Assembly (NCBI RefSeq): GCF_022024235.1
Contig: NZ_CP091799.1
Coordinates: 660,001-724,000 of the forward strand
Direction: 5' to 3'
From: Segatella baroniae B14
Lineage (GTDB): Bacteria; Bacteroidota; Bacteroidia; Bacteroidales; Bacteroidaceae
DNA: 64,000 nt
Positions within the stretch are counted from its first letter, which is position 1, and each line of letters opens with the position of its first letter. A program made the position numbers and the translations under genes. Below, piece after piece: positions 1 to 8,112 of the stretch. Below the pieces are notes generated by a model. The model made no database searches. It worked only from the letters and a program-made list of their open reading frames with translations, and was not told the origin of the DNA.

Positions 1-38
1 AATGGAAAGAAGAACTGAATAAGGTTATTACTAAATAA
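1..38 (+). CDS. C-terminal tail of a gene entering from the left (partial)
   Basis: Frame 3 reads ...WKEELNKVITK and stops at a TAA at 36-38. A strong bidirectional hairpin follows 12 bases later, as expected for two converging genes. The other two forward frames also stop within 22 bases, so the frame is a best guess. Nothing can be said about function. Confidence 0.35.
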   Translation, partial: WKEELNKVITK

Positions 39-50
39 AATTATTAAATA

Positions 51-90
51 AAAAAACAGGAATTCTCTTCTTGAGAATTCCTGTTTTTTT
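51..90. terminator. Bidirectional rho-independent terminator
   Basis: A perfect 17-bp stem (51-67 with 73-89) carries A-tracts on the left and T-tracts on the right, so it can end transcription from both sides. It separates the gene entering from the left from dedA. Confidence 0.85.
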
Positions 91-92
91 AT

Positions 93-731
93 TTAGTTAA
101 TTTGACTTTTTTGTCGATTAATATACCATTTTATTAGAAAATATATCAATGCAATAGCTACGATAGCCATAATTGTAAATTTGATATATTCGCCATATTC
201 TGAAATTTTATTCTCTAGTTGTTCTTCTGGTACGAAAGAATGTAGCCACAAGCCTAATACTGCTAAAATTATATTCCAAACACCAGCACCTATAGTTGTA
301 TATAATAAAAATTTCCAGAATGTCATTTTGGCTAATCCTGCTGGAATAGATATAAGATGGCGTATTCCTGGTACAAGTCGACCTGATATTGTTGCAACCA
401 TACCGTGGTCATCAAAATATTTTTCGCTTTTTTCTACCTTTTTCTGATTCAACATGCATGCTTTTCCCCATTTACTGTTAGCAAAACGATAGATGACAGG
501 TCTACCTAGATAATAACCTGCTATATAATTGATGGTTGCACCACAGTCTGCTCCGATGGTAGCGAAAAGAATTACTAGCCAAAAATTTAAATTTCCACCA
601 GCTGCATGATAGGATGCTGGTGTTACAACAAACTCTGAAGGTACAGGTATAACGGTACTTTCTAATAGCATTAGTAAAAAAATAGTACCATAGTTTAAGT
701 TACTAAGTAATGTTTGAAGTATTCCTCCCAT
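93..731 (-). CDS. DedA family membrane protein
   Basis: 212 residues, the usual DedA length. The N-terminus has the family pattern ESTVIPVPSEF (about residues 23-33), and the middle has GRLVPGIRHLISIPAG, the conserved DedA GRxxPGxR signature. Several hydrophobic segments, including one near 50-65 and one at the C-terminus (about 185-203), place it in the inner membrane. DedA proteins are linked to membrane homeostasis, and recent work on relatives points to flipping of undecaprenyl phosphate or phospholipids; which applies here cannot be read from sequence. It is the last gene of a glnS-TPR-dedA run, starting 20 bases after the TPR gene and ending at the 51-90 terminator. Confidence 0.88.
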   Translation of the reverse strand: MGGILQTLLSNLNYGTIFLLMLLESTVIPVPSEFVVTPASYHAAGGNLNFWLVILFATIGADCGATINYIAGYYLGRPVIYRFANSKWGKACMLNQKKVEKSEKYFDDHGMVATISGRLVPGIRHLISIPAGLAKMTFWKFLLYTTIGAGVWNIILAVLGLWLHSFVPEEQLENKISEYGEYIKFTIMAIVAIALIYFLIKWYINRQKSQIN

Positions 732-751
732 TTTATAATTATTATTACTGA

Positions 752-2191
752 TTAATACTGCGTTATGTGACTTTTATAGTATTCTAAATAGTCCTCAGGT
801 TTTAGTTTTTCTGGAAAGAATGGTCCCAAGATGGTTTTTGACTTTTCTGGATCTTTTTCCACAGCTTTGACTAGAAAGTCAGGTATTCTATCATGATCAT
901 GTAAAGTCAATGCACAAAGGGCCAAATAGATCCAAATTTCTTTCCATACATAACTAGGAGTAGATTCATGAGATTGGTGAATATGTACAAGTGTATTCAG
1001 AAGTTTATATGAAGCATTGGTATAACCGTTATCATAAAATGACAGGGCTATGTGTAGCATTACTTCTTCAGAATTAATTGACATATTTATTGCTTTTTCA
1101 AATACAGATTTTGCTTCGTCTACTTTTCCATTTTCCAAATCCATGTGCCCTTCAAGAACGAGTAAGTCAGGATTAGTTGGATCTATATTTAAAGCTTTCT
1201 TGATATACTTATACGATAATTCTGTGTTGCCAACTTGATCGTAGTTATAAGCTAACTGTTTTAATATTTCTATTCTATTGGGTGATGACTTATCAAGTAG
1301 CTTTTCTGCTTTTTCAAGATGAGAAATTGACTCTTCGAATTTAGACATGCTTGACAGAGTTATACCTTGAAACATCTCACCAGTTTCGTCATTAGGATTA
1401 AGTTCTGCAACCTTTTTGTAATTTTTCAGTGCCTCTTCGTATTTATGTAAGTAGAATAGTGCATTAGCTTTATTAAAATAAGCTTCAAAATCGTTAGGAT
1501 CAATAGCTATAGCATATTCACAGCTAACTATAGAATCATCTATTTCATTCGATAAATATTGTACCGTAGCCAGTTTATTCCAATATATATTGTTGTACGG
1601 GTCTTTATCCAAAATCTTATTGTAGATTTTTTTACTTTTTACATAATTTCCTTCGCTTGATGCAATTTGTGCATCTATTTCTTGATACAGGGTATAATTT
1701 TTTTTATTAGCACAATTCATCCATTTCTTAGCATATTTATACAGATTGTAATCTATATATAAATTGGCTATATCAAGACAGAACTCATCATGCTCGTCTT
1801 GAGATATATTTTCAAATATTTCTTCAAGATATTTGTCGGCTAATTTTTCGTGATTATCTGCTATCAGAATTTCTGCTTTGAGGTAATAATAATCTAAATC
1901 TGTTTTATCTTCAATTTTGTCAGCCCATTCATTAGCCTTTTGGCTATTTTTTTCATATATCAAACTCATTCGTGATCGAAAAAGTAGGGGACTAGTTGCT
2001 CCCGGAAATATCGAGATAGCATAGTCGGCTGCAGCTATTGCTTTTTTATACTCCCTTTTACTCTGATAGTACTCAGCTATATCAATTAAATCATCAGCCT
2101 CCAAATAGATGGAGTTGCCTGTGTTACAAGCTTCTTCATACATTTGGAGGTTATGACGAAATTCTTTGCTTTCGAAGATTTTATTACTCAA
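752..2191 (-). CDS. Tetratricopeptide repeat protein
   Basis: 479 residues with no signal peptide or membrane segment, so probably cytoplasmic. From about residue 160 to 400 it has repeated 34-residue TPR units, recognisable by phrases such as AIAIDPNDFEAYFNKANALF, ALKNYKKVAELNPNDETG and ALNIDPTNPDLLVLEGH. TPR proteins are protein-binding scaffolds; the partner is unknown. It lies between glnS (18 bases upstream) and dedA (20 bases downstream) and is probably co-transcribed with both. No catalytic motif was seen. Confidence 0.85.
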   Translation of the reverse strand: MSNKIFESKEFRHNLQMYEEACNTGNSIYLEADDLIDIAEYYQSKREYKKAIAAADYAISIFPGATSPLLFRSRMSLIYEKNSQKANEWADKIEDKTDLDYYYLKAEILIADNHEKLADKYLEEIFENISQDEHDEFCLDIANLYIDYNLYKYAKKWMNCANKKNYTLYQEIDAQIASSEGNYVKSKKIYNKILDKDPYNNIYWNKLATVQYLSNEIDDSIVSCEYAIAIDPNDFEAYFNKANALFYLHKYEEALKNYKKVAELNPNDETGEMFQGITLSSMSKFEESISHLEKAEKLLDKSSPNRIEILKQLAYNYDQVGNTELSYKYIKKALNIDPTNPDLLVLEGHMDLENGKVDEAKSVFEKAINMSINSEEVMLHIALSFYDNGYTNASYKLLNTLVHIHQSHESTPSYVWKEIWIYLALCALTLHDHDRIPDFLVKAVEKDPEKSKTILGPFFPEKLKPEDYLEYYKSHITQY

Positions 2192-2208
2192 TACTTCTTC
2201 TTGCTTAA

Positions 2209-3924
2209 TTATTTATTATTTTGCTTAGCCCAAGTATCTTTGAGACCTACAGTCTTATTAAAGATAAGATGCTCAGGTGTGGAATCTAGGTCTGCCATGA
2301 AATAACCCGTTCTTTGGAATTGTAGATATTCTCCAGCCTTCTTGGTTGCAGCATAGTCTTCAACAAAACAGTTTTTATTGATCTTAAGACTATTCTGATT
2401 GAGCAATTCATGGAAATCTCTTTCATCAGCAGATGGATTTTCAACACTAAAAAGACGATCATATTCACGTACTTCTGCTGGTTTACAGTGATCTGCTGAT
2501 ACCCAATGTAATGTACCTTTTACTTTTCTGTTTGCTCCAGCCATTCCGCTCTTGCTCTCAGGATCATATTCTGCCTGAATCTCTATTATATTTCCATTTT
2601 CATCTTTAGTACAGCCTGTACACATGACGATATAGGCATTTTTTAGACGGACCTCTTTACCTGGGGTCATACGGAAAAATTTCTTAGGTGCATCTTCCAT
2701 GAAGTCTGCTCTTTCAATCCACAGATTCTTACTGAATGTAATTTTGTGGGTTGTAGAATTCTCATCTTCAGGATTATCGATAGCATCCATGTCTTCAGTC
2801 TGATCTTCTGGATAGTTTGTGATTACCAGTTTGACAGGGTCTAGTACAGCGCTTACACGTGTTGCTTTTTTGTTAAGATCTTCACGAACAGCAGCTTCTA
2901 ATAGGGCCATGTCATTAAGAGCATCAAACTTAGTATAGCCGATTGAGTCGATAAAGTTACGAATACTTTCTGGGCTATAACCTCTACGGCGCATACCGCA
3001 AAGTGTTGGCATTCGTGGATCGTCCCATCCGCTAACAAACTTTTCATCTACTAAGGTGTGTAATTTGCGTTTGCTCATTACATTGTAAGTAAGATTTAAG
3101 CGATTAAATTCAATCTGACGAGGACGATTATCATCTAAAACGTCTGCAGAGCCGTCTTTTTCTTTTAGGAAATCAATAAACAAGTTATAGAGAGGACGAT
3201 GAGGAACAAACTCTAATGTGCAGATAGAGTGGGTTACACCTTCGAAATAATCGCTCTGTCCATGTGCAAAGTCATACATTGGATAGCAATTCCATTTTGT
3301 ACCAGTACGATGATGGGGTGTGTGAATAATGCGGTACATGATTGGATCGCGGAAATGCATGTTTGGGTTTGCCATGTCTAATTTAGCACGAAGAACCATG
3401 CTGCCTTCTTTAGCTTCAGGTGTATTCATCTGTTTGAAAAGCTGCAAGCTTTCTTCTATTGGTCGATTACGATATGGACTATCAGTACCTGGAGTGGTTG
3501 GAGTTCCTTTCTGTTTTGCTATTTCTTCAGCAGATTGCTCATCAACATAGGCGTGGTCATTTTCAATCATCCAAATAGCAAAATCCCACAACTTTTCAAA
3601 GTAGTCTGAAGCATAGTAAATATTACCCCATTTAAAACCCAACCATGAAATATCATGTAGAATATTTTCTACATACTCATTGTTTTCTTTGCTAGGATTG
3701 GTGTCGTCAAAGCGCAGATTACATACTCCGTTATATTTTTCTGCTACACCAAAATCCATGCAAATGGCTTTGGCATGGCCAATATGAAGATATCCGTTTG
3801 GTTCAGGAGGAAAGCGTGTCTGAATTCTACCACCATTTTTACCTGCTGCCAAATCTTCTTCGATTAGCTGCTCAACAAAACTAATACTTTTCTCTTCAGT
3901 ATTTTCTTTTTCTTTAACTGCCAT
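2209..3924 (-). CDS. glnS: Glutaminyl-tRNA synthetase
   Basis: Class I synthetase that charges tRNA-Gln with glutamine. The HIGH motif appears as GYLHIGHAKA near residue 45, with the GlnRS-type DDTNP shortly after, and the KMSKS equivalent is VMSKR in NLTYNVMSKRKL. The C-terminal half matches the tRNA anticodon-binding beta-barrels. I start at the ATG at 3924 (571 residues). A longer TTG start at 3948 would overlap the -7 box of the promoter at 3946-3977. A direct GlnRS means this organism need not depend on the Glu-tRNA-Gln amidotransferase route. It leads an apparent operon with the TPR and DedA genes. Confidence 0.96.
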   Translation of the reverse strand: MAVKEKENTEEKSISFVEQLIEEDLAAGKNGGRIQTRFPPEPNGYLHIGHAKAICMDFGVAEKYNGVCNLRFDDTNPSKENNEYVENILHDISWLGFKWGNIYYASDYFEKLWDFAIWMIENDHAYVDEQSAEEIAKQKGTPTTPGTDSPYRNRPIEESLQLFKQMNTPEAKEGSMVLRAKLDMANPNMHFRDPIMYRIIHTPHHRTGTKWNCYPMYDFAHGQSDYFEGVTHSICTLEFVPHRPLYNLFIDFLKEKDGSADVLDDNRPRQIEFNRLNLTYNVMSKRKLHTLVDEKFVSGWDDPRMPTLCGMRRRGYSPESIRNFIDSIGYTKFDALNDMALLEAAVREDLNKKATRVSAVLDPVKLVITNYPEDQTEDMDAIDNPEDENSTTHKITFSKNLWIERADFMEDAPKKFFRMTPGKEVRLKNAYIVMCTGCTKDENGNIIEIQAEYDPESKSGMAGANRKVKGTLHWVSADHCKPAEVREYDRLFSVENPSADERDFHELLNQNSLKINKNCFVEDYAATKKAGEYLQFQRTGYFMADLDSTPEHLIFNKTVGLKDTWAKQNNK

Positions 3925-3945
3925 AGTCGTATAGATAATTTTATG

Positions 3946-3977
3946 CAAAGATACTAATTTTCCTATGAATAATCAAA
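3946..3977 (-). promoter_or_regulatory. glnS promoter
   Basis: On the minus strand TTTG (3974-3977), a 20-nt spacer and TATCTTTG (3946-3953) match the Bacteroidota -33/-7 consensus. The predicted start of transcription is near 3940, about 15 bases before the glnS ATG. Confidence 0.75.
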
Positions 3978-3984
3978 GAGTTCT

Positions 3985-4031
3985 TTAAAAAAAAGCGAAA
4001 TGCCTCTCACTTCGCAGTGGGAGGCATTCAT
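3985..4031 (-). terminator. Terminator of the candidate small RNA
   Basis: The minus strand reads a stem of AATGCCTC-CAC paired with GTG-GAGGCATT, then TCGC and eight T residues. It precedes the glnS promoter and would insulate it. Confidence 0.75.
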
Positions 4032-4080
4032 CTCAATAGGTATTAGTTTTCTTTAAGGTAAAAAGATTGTATTTAGGATA
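3985..4080 (-). ncRNA. Candidate small RNA between mltG and glnS
   Basis: A free-standing transcription unit of about 95 nt with no reading frame of note. Upstream is a consensus promoter (4087-4118). It ends in a GC-rich hairpin (about 4001-4031) followed by eight T residues on the minus strand. mltG already has its own terminator at 4170-4202, so this second promoter-terminator pair is not explained by mltG. Sequence family not recognised. Confidence 0.45.
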
Positions 4081-4086
4081 ACATTG

Positions 4087-4118
4087 CAAAGATAATGAAA
4101 TATTTTTATACTTCCAAA
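4087..4118 (-). promoter_or_regulatory. Promoter of the candidate small RNA
   Basis: Minus strand TTTGG (4114-4118), 19-nt spacer, TATCTTTG (4087-4094). A perfect Bacteroidota match that lies downstream of the mltG terminator and upstream of no coding gene. Confidence 0.6.
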
Positions 4119-4169
4119 TGTTCATTGTATGTTTTATAACATTTTCCTTTTTCGAATATTTTATGAAAT

Positions 4170-4202
4170 AAAAAAAAAGAGGTATTATTTAATACCTCTT
4201 TC
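4170..4202 (-). terminator. mltG terminator overlapping its stop codon
   Basis: The 10-bp stem AAGAGGTATT/AATACCTCTT contains the last codons and stop of mltG and is followed by a run of T on the minus strand. Confidence 0.8.
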
Positions 4203-5230
4203 ATTTAATGCTTTAGAATATTTTTCGGCATTTTTAAGATGCTCTTGATATGTTCTTGCAAAGTTATGAGTACCACTGAAATCTTCTTTGGCACACATGT
4301 ACAAATAATCGTGTTTAATGTGGTTAAGTACTGCATCTATACCTGCTACTGTAGGTATTCGAATAGGTCCAGGTGGTAGTCCCGTATTTTTGTAAGTATT
4401 ATATGGGCTATTGATGGACAAAAGGTTGTTGTAAATACGCTTAAGTTCAAATCTCTTCCATGCAAATTTAATAGTAGGGTCTGCTTGTAGTGGCATTCCA
4501 TTAGGATATTCTGCATTTCTCAGTTTTAGTCTGTTGTAATACATTCCTGCAACCATTGGCTTTTCCGCATCATTAGCAGTTTCTTCGTCAACGATGCTTG
4601 CAAGGGTTATTACTTCATTTGGTGTGAGTTGCATGGCTTTTGCTTTTTCTGTTCGGTTAAAATCCCAAATTTTTTGCTTTCTTTTTTCATGAGATCCATG
4701 AATTTAGAAATAGACGCATTCCAATAAATTTCATAGGTATTTGGGATAAATAAGCAAACGATAGTAGCAGTGTCATATCCGTATTTTTCGCAGAAAGATT
4801 CATCTGCTAGTGAGTCGTACAATTCTTCTTCGTCGATGATGGTCTTTTTGGCTACAGCAGCAGCTAAATCTCCTTTAGTCCGAACAGAAGGAATGGTTAG
4901 ACTTACTGGGTCCTGCATGCCGTTTTTTAAATGTCTAAAAGTAATAAATGCTCCCATGTCGTTTTTTATAGCATATCGGCCCGTACGAATATGGTCTGCA
5001 TATTTACTGTGGCGTACAAGTGTCTTGAAGGCATGCATAGATCTGCTGGTAGCTATAGTATCTAACTTAGCGTAGACAGAATCTATATTATCATCCTGAT
5101 CAATGTAGATATAACTTGTTCCTTTCTTTGAGGACATACCAGCAAAGAAATAGAAATAAACTAAACCTAGAATCACCAATAGGCACACACTTGCTCCTAT
5201 GATGTACTTTTTACAAGTTGATGGTTTCAT
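4185..5230 (-). pseudogene. mltG: Endolytic murein transglycosylase MltG, frameshifted
   Basis: MltG cuts nascent glycan strands in the periplasm. The gene is split into two frames. 5230-4610 encodes an N-terminal membrane anchor (about residues 10-30) and the LysM-like region, up to the catalytic-domain entry motif IPNTYEIYW. 4634-4185 encodes the rest of the YceG domain, with ITLASIVDEET (catalytic glutamate region) and the conserved NGMPLQADPT and NTGLPPGPI. Joining them needs a -1 shift near 4664-4676, where six A precede TTTGGG; one additional T would restore the usual KFWDFNRTEKA reading. This could be a real mutation, slippage on the A-tract or a sequence error. A -7 box (5258-5265) lies upstream. 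Confidence 0.85.
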
Positions 5231-5334
5231 TTTTTATTTTTCTGTTTTAAAACTTTGCAAAGATACGAATTAATCGATTAACTCAATCATTAATAAAGAA
5301 AAATGTGTGGATAGGTTTAAAATTATTTAAAATC

Positions 5335-5365
5335 TTGGTAGAATGGACGGTTTATGGTACTTTTG
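5335..5365 (+). promoter_or_regulatory. gph promoter
   Basis: TTGG (5335-5338), 19-nt spacer, TACTTTTG (5358-5365). It lies inside the longer open frame that begins at 5305 and so argues for the ATG at 5386. Confidence 0.7.
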
Positions 5366-5385
5366 TAAAGACTAATGGTAAAAAG

Positions 5386-6024
5386 ATGAAGGAATTTTCT
5401 ACTTACATTTTTGATTTGGATGGAACCCTGTTGGATTCTCTTGAAGATTTAATGTTGAGCTGTAATTATGCTTTGCATGAAAATAATATGCCCGAACGTA
5501 CTCTAGATGAGGTTAGAATGTTTGTTGGTAATGGTGTAAAGAAGTTAATGGAACGTGCTATTCCTCAGGGACTTAATAATCCCAAATTTGACGAAACATA
5601 TAATACTTTTCGCCAGCATTATTTGCATCATAATTTAGACCATACAGGACCTTATCCTGGTATCTTAGAGTTGTTGGATAGACTGCATTCTAATCATAAA
5701 AATATAGCTGTAGTTAGTAATAAATTTTATACAGCAACTCAAGAACTATGCCATCATTTCTTTTCAGATACAGTTCAGGTTGCAATTGGTGAGCGCGAAA
5801 ATATAAAAAAGAAACCTGCACCTGATACGGTGAAAGAAGCGTTAAAGCAATTGGGGGTTACAGCTGATAATGCAGTATATATAGGAGATAGTGATGTTGA
5901 TATAATGACTGCTAAAAATAGTGGAATGCCTTGTATTAGTGTTTTGTGGGGATTTAGAGATAAAGATTTTCTTGTGCGCCATGGAGGCTCTGTATTTGTT
6001 AATAGCCCTGAAGAAATATTTTAA
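5386..6024 (+). CDS. gph: HAD-family phosphoglycolate phosphatase-like hydrolase
   Basis: 212 residues from the ATG at 5386. HAD motif I is YIFDLDGTLLDS at residues 6-17 (nucleophile Asp plus general acid Asp). Motif II is VVSNK, motif III the lysine in KKPAPD, and motif IV GDSDVDIMTAKNSG. The helical cap between motifs I and II fits subclass IA, as in Gph, which removes 2-phosphoglycolate formed during DNA repair. Other small phosphate esters are possible substrates. The frame is open further upstream, but that part contains the promoter. It diverges from mltG and ends at a perfect bidirectional terminator. Confidence 0.85.
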   Translation: MKEFSTYIFDLDGTLLDSLEDLMLSCNYALHENNMPERTLDEVRMFVGNGVKKLMERAIPQGLNNPKFDETYNTFRQHYLHHNLDHTGPYPGILELLDRLHSNHKNIAVVSNKFYTATQELCHHFFSDTVQVAIGERENIKKKPAPDTVKEALKQLGVTADNAVYIGDSDVDIMTAKNSGMPCISVLWGFRDKDFLVRHGGSVFVNSPEEIF

Positions 6025-6060
6025 CAAATAAAGGTGGTCATTATTGACCACCTTTATTTG
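6025..6060. terminator. Bidirectional terminator between gph and macB
   Basis: A 16-bp perfect stem, CAAATAAAGGTGGTCA (6025-6040) with TGACCACCTTTATTTG (6045-6060), between two converging genes. Confidence 0.85.
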
Positions 6061-6079
6061 TTAGTATATGTTTATACTG

Positions 6080-7318
6080 TTATTCATAACGAATAGCTTC
6101 AATAGGATCTAATTGAGCTGCCTTTTTGGCAGGATACCAACCGAAAAATACGCCTGTAAATGTACATACAGCGAAACTCATAACAATGGTCCATGATTCG
6201 ATGACAATAGGCCAATGGAGTATTGATTTTACGGCAAATGATGCTCCAATACCTAATACAACACCAATTATACCACCTGTTACACTAAGCATTATTGCTT
6301 CTATGAGGAACTGATTCAAAATGTCTAAGCCTCTTGCACCAACACTCATGCGAAGGCCAATTTCACGTGTCCTTTCGGTCACACTGACATACATGATATT
6401 CATAATTCCGATTCCACCAACTATTAGAGATATGCCTGCAACAGCAGCCAATAGGTAAGTTAACATAGATGATGTAGAATTCATCATACTTGCAATTTCT
6501 TCTTGACTTCTGATTGTGAAATCGTCAGAATCAGCTTCTGAATTTTCTGTTGCATCTTTTAGTTTATGATTCTTACGGAGAATTTCTGATATTTGTTCTT
6601 GTGCTTTAGATGAAACGTCTTCCGTGATGGCAGAACAGTTAATACCCCCCAAATATGTTTGGGCCAATATACGTTTCATAACAGTAGTGTAGGGTGCCAG
6701 TACCAAATCATCTTGGTCCATTCCCATACTGTTGTATCCTTTTTTCTTTAAAACACCAACAACGCGGAACGGGATACTGCCAAACCTTACTATTTTCCCG
6801 ACAGGGTCGGAACCATTTGGAAATAGATTGTCTACTACTGTCTGTCCTAATATGCAGACTTTAGCACTTGTTTTGATATCGGTTTCAGTAAACATTTCCC
6901 CATCACTAATACTCAACTGTCGAATGGTAAGATAATCTTGATTAACGCCATACATGGATGATGGAGTGTTTTCATTACCATAGATAAATTGTCCACTCTT
7001 ACTAACAGTAGGGCTTATAGCAGAGATATAGTCACATTGCTCTTTTATAGCTTCATAGTCTGTTAGTTTTAATGTTTCCATTGAAGACGCGTCTTGTCTT
7101 ACACCTCCTCGAACGTCTGCTCCTGGTGTAATCATGATCATGTTAGAGCCCATTGATGAAATGTTGGCTTGTATACTTTTTTTCGTACCTTGACCAATAG
7201 CGAGCATCGTTATTACAGATGCTATACCTATAATTATGCCTAATGCCGTCAGAAATGATCGCATTTTGCTGGCAAAAATTGCTCGTAAGGCTATTTTAAA
7301 TAAATTTGTAAAATTCAT
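6080..7318 (-). CDS. MacB-type ABC transporter permease
   Basis: 412 residues. One N-terminal membrane helix (about 18-42, RSFLTALGIIIGIASVITM), a periplasmic MacB core domain (about 45-285), then three C-terminal helices with the FtsX-family motif TERTREIGLRMSVGARG between them. MacB-type transporters couple ATP hydrolysis to mechanical transport across the envelope instead of moving substrate through the membrane. It lies 9 bases downstream of its ATPase gene, and the two form one operon with an adaptor and a TolC. Substrate unknown: macrolides, peptides, lipoproteins or siderophore-like molecules are all known for this family. Confidence 0.92.
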   Translation of the reverse strand: MNFTNLFKIALRAIFASKMRSFLTALGIIIGIASVITMLAIGQGTKKSIQANISSMGSNMIMITPGADVRGGVRQDASSMETLKLTDYEAIKEQCDYISAISPTVSKSGQFIYGNENTPSSMYGVNQDYLTIRQLSISDGEMFTETDIKTSAKVCILGQTVVDNLFPNGSDPVGKIVRFGSIPFRVVGVLKKKGYNSMGMDQDDLVLAPYTTVMKRILAQTYLGGINCSAITEDVSSKAQEQISEILRKNHKLKDATENSEADSDDFTIRSQEEIASMMNSTSSMLTYLLAAVAGISLIVGGIGIMNIMYVSVTERTREIGLRMSVGARGLDILNQFLIEAIMLSVTGGIIGVVLGIGASFAVKSILHWPIVIESWTIVMSFAVCTFTGVFFGWYPAKKAAQLDPIEAIRYE

Positions 7319-7327
7319 AGGCTTGAA

Positions 7328-8092
7328 TTATTCATCTGTGTTGGCTGGCAAGGCTGCTAGCCCTTCTGCAGCACTCAGAATATTATTATTGATTTCATCG
7401 CTAATGATTTGTCCATCACGTAGTTCGATGTTTCTGCTTGAGTAATTGGCAATGTCCGGATTATGTGTGACAAAGATAATGGTATGCCCAGCTGCATGAA
7501 GTTTTTGGAATAGAACTAGAATTTCAAAACTAGTTCTTGTATCCAAATTTCCTGTTGCCTCATCAGCAAGGATTACAGCAGGATCATTAACTAGGGCACG
7601 GGCTATAGCGACACGTTGCATTTGACCACCGGACATCTGGTTACTCTTATGGTAAAGTCTGCTTCCTAAGCCAACTGCTTCGAGAGATTGAATAGCTTTT
7701 TCACGACGCTCTTTGGCACTAACATTGCCATTATACATCAAAGGAAGTTCTACATTTTCTACACTTGTTGTTTTAGGCAACAGATTATAGTTCTGGAATA
7801 TAAAGCCGATTTTGCGGTTACGTAGTAATGCTCTTTGTGACTTAGACATTGTACGAACGCTGACACCATCCAAATAATACTCGCCGCTGGTAGGGGTATC
7901 GAGGCATCCAAGCTGATTGAGGAGTGTTGATTTTCCAGAACCTGATTTTCCCATAATTGTGACAAATTCACCCTCGAATATTTTAAAGCTTACACCACGT
8001 AAGGCATGAACAGTTTCCCCTCCGACTTGGAATTCTCGCTTGACGTTGTCAAGTTCGATGACAATTTTCTTGTCTTTTTTTTCTTCAGTCAT
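7328..8092 (-). CDS. MacB-type ABC transporter ATP-binding protein
   Basis: 254 residues, with all nucleotide-binding motifs: Walker A GKSGSGKSTLLN (about 47-58), Q-loop FQNYNLLP, signature MSGGQMQRVAIARAL, Walker B VILADEATGN and the H-loop THNPD. It belongs to the LolD/MacB/FtsE group. In E. coli MacB, ATPase and permease are fused; here they are separate adjacent genes, which is common in Bacteroidota. It lies 20 bases after the adaptor gene and 9 before the permease gene. Confidence 0.94.
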   Translation of the reverse strand: MTEEKKDKKIVIELDNVKREFQVGGETVHALRGVSFKIFEGEFVTIMGKSGSGKSTLLNQLGCLDTPTSGEYYLDGVSVRTMSKSQRALLRNRKIGFIFQNYNLLPKTTSVENVELPLMYNGNVSAKERREKAIQSLEAVGLGSRLYHKSNQMSGGQMQRVAIARALVNDPAVILADEATGNLDTRTSFEILVLFQKLHAAGHTIIFVTHNPDIANYSSRNIELRDGQIISDEINNNILSAAEGLAALPANTDE

Positions 8093-8112
8093 ATGATATA
8101 CTGTAAAAATGA

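Noticed and set aside
3925..3948. Upstream TTG start for glnS
   Set aside because: It overlaps the -7 promoter box; the ATG at 3924 fits the predicted transcript. The same reasoning moved the starts of gph, the DUF4468-like gene, uvrB, DUF3810, the plug protein, DMP19 and ftsY.
4660..4680. Programmed -1 frameshift in mltG
   Set aside because: The six A could slip, but no proper X XXY YYZ site or strong downstream structure is evident, and MltG is not known to use one. A missing base is simpler.
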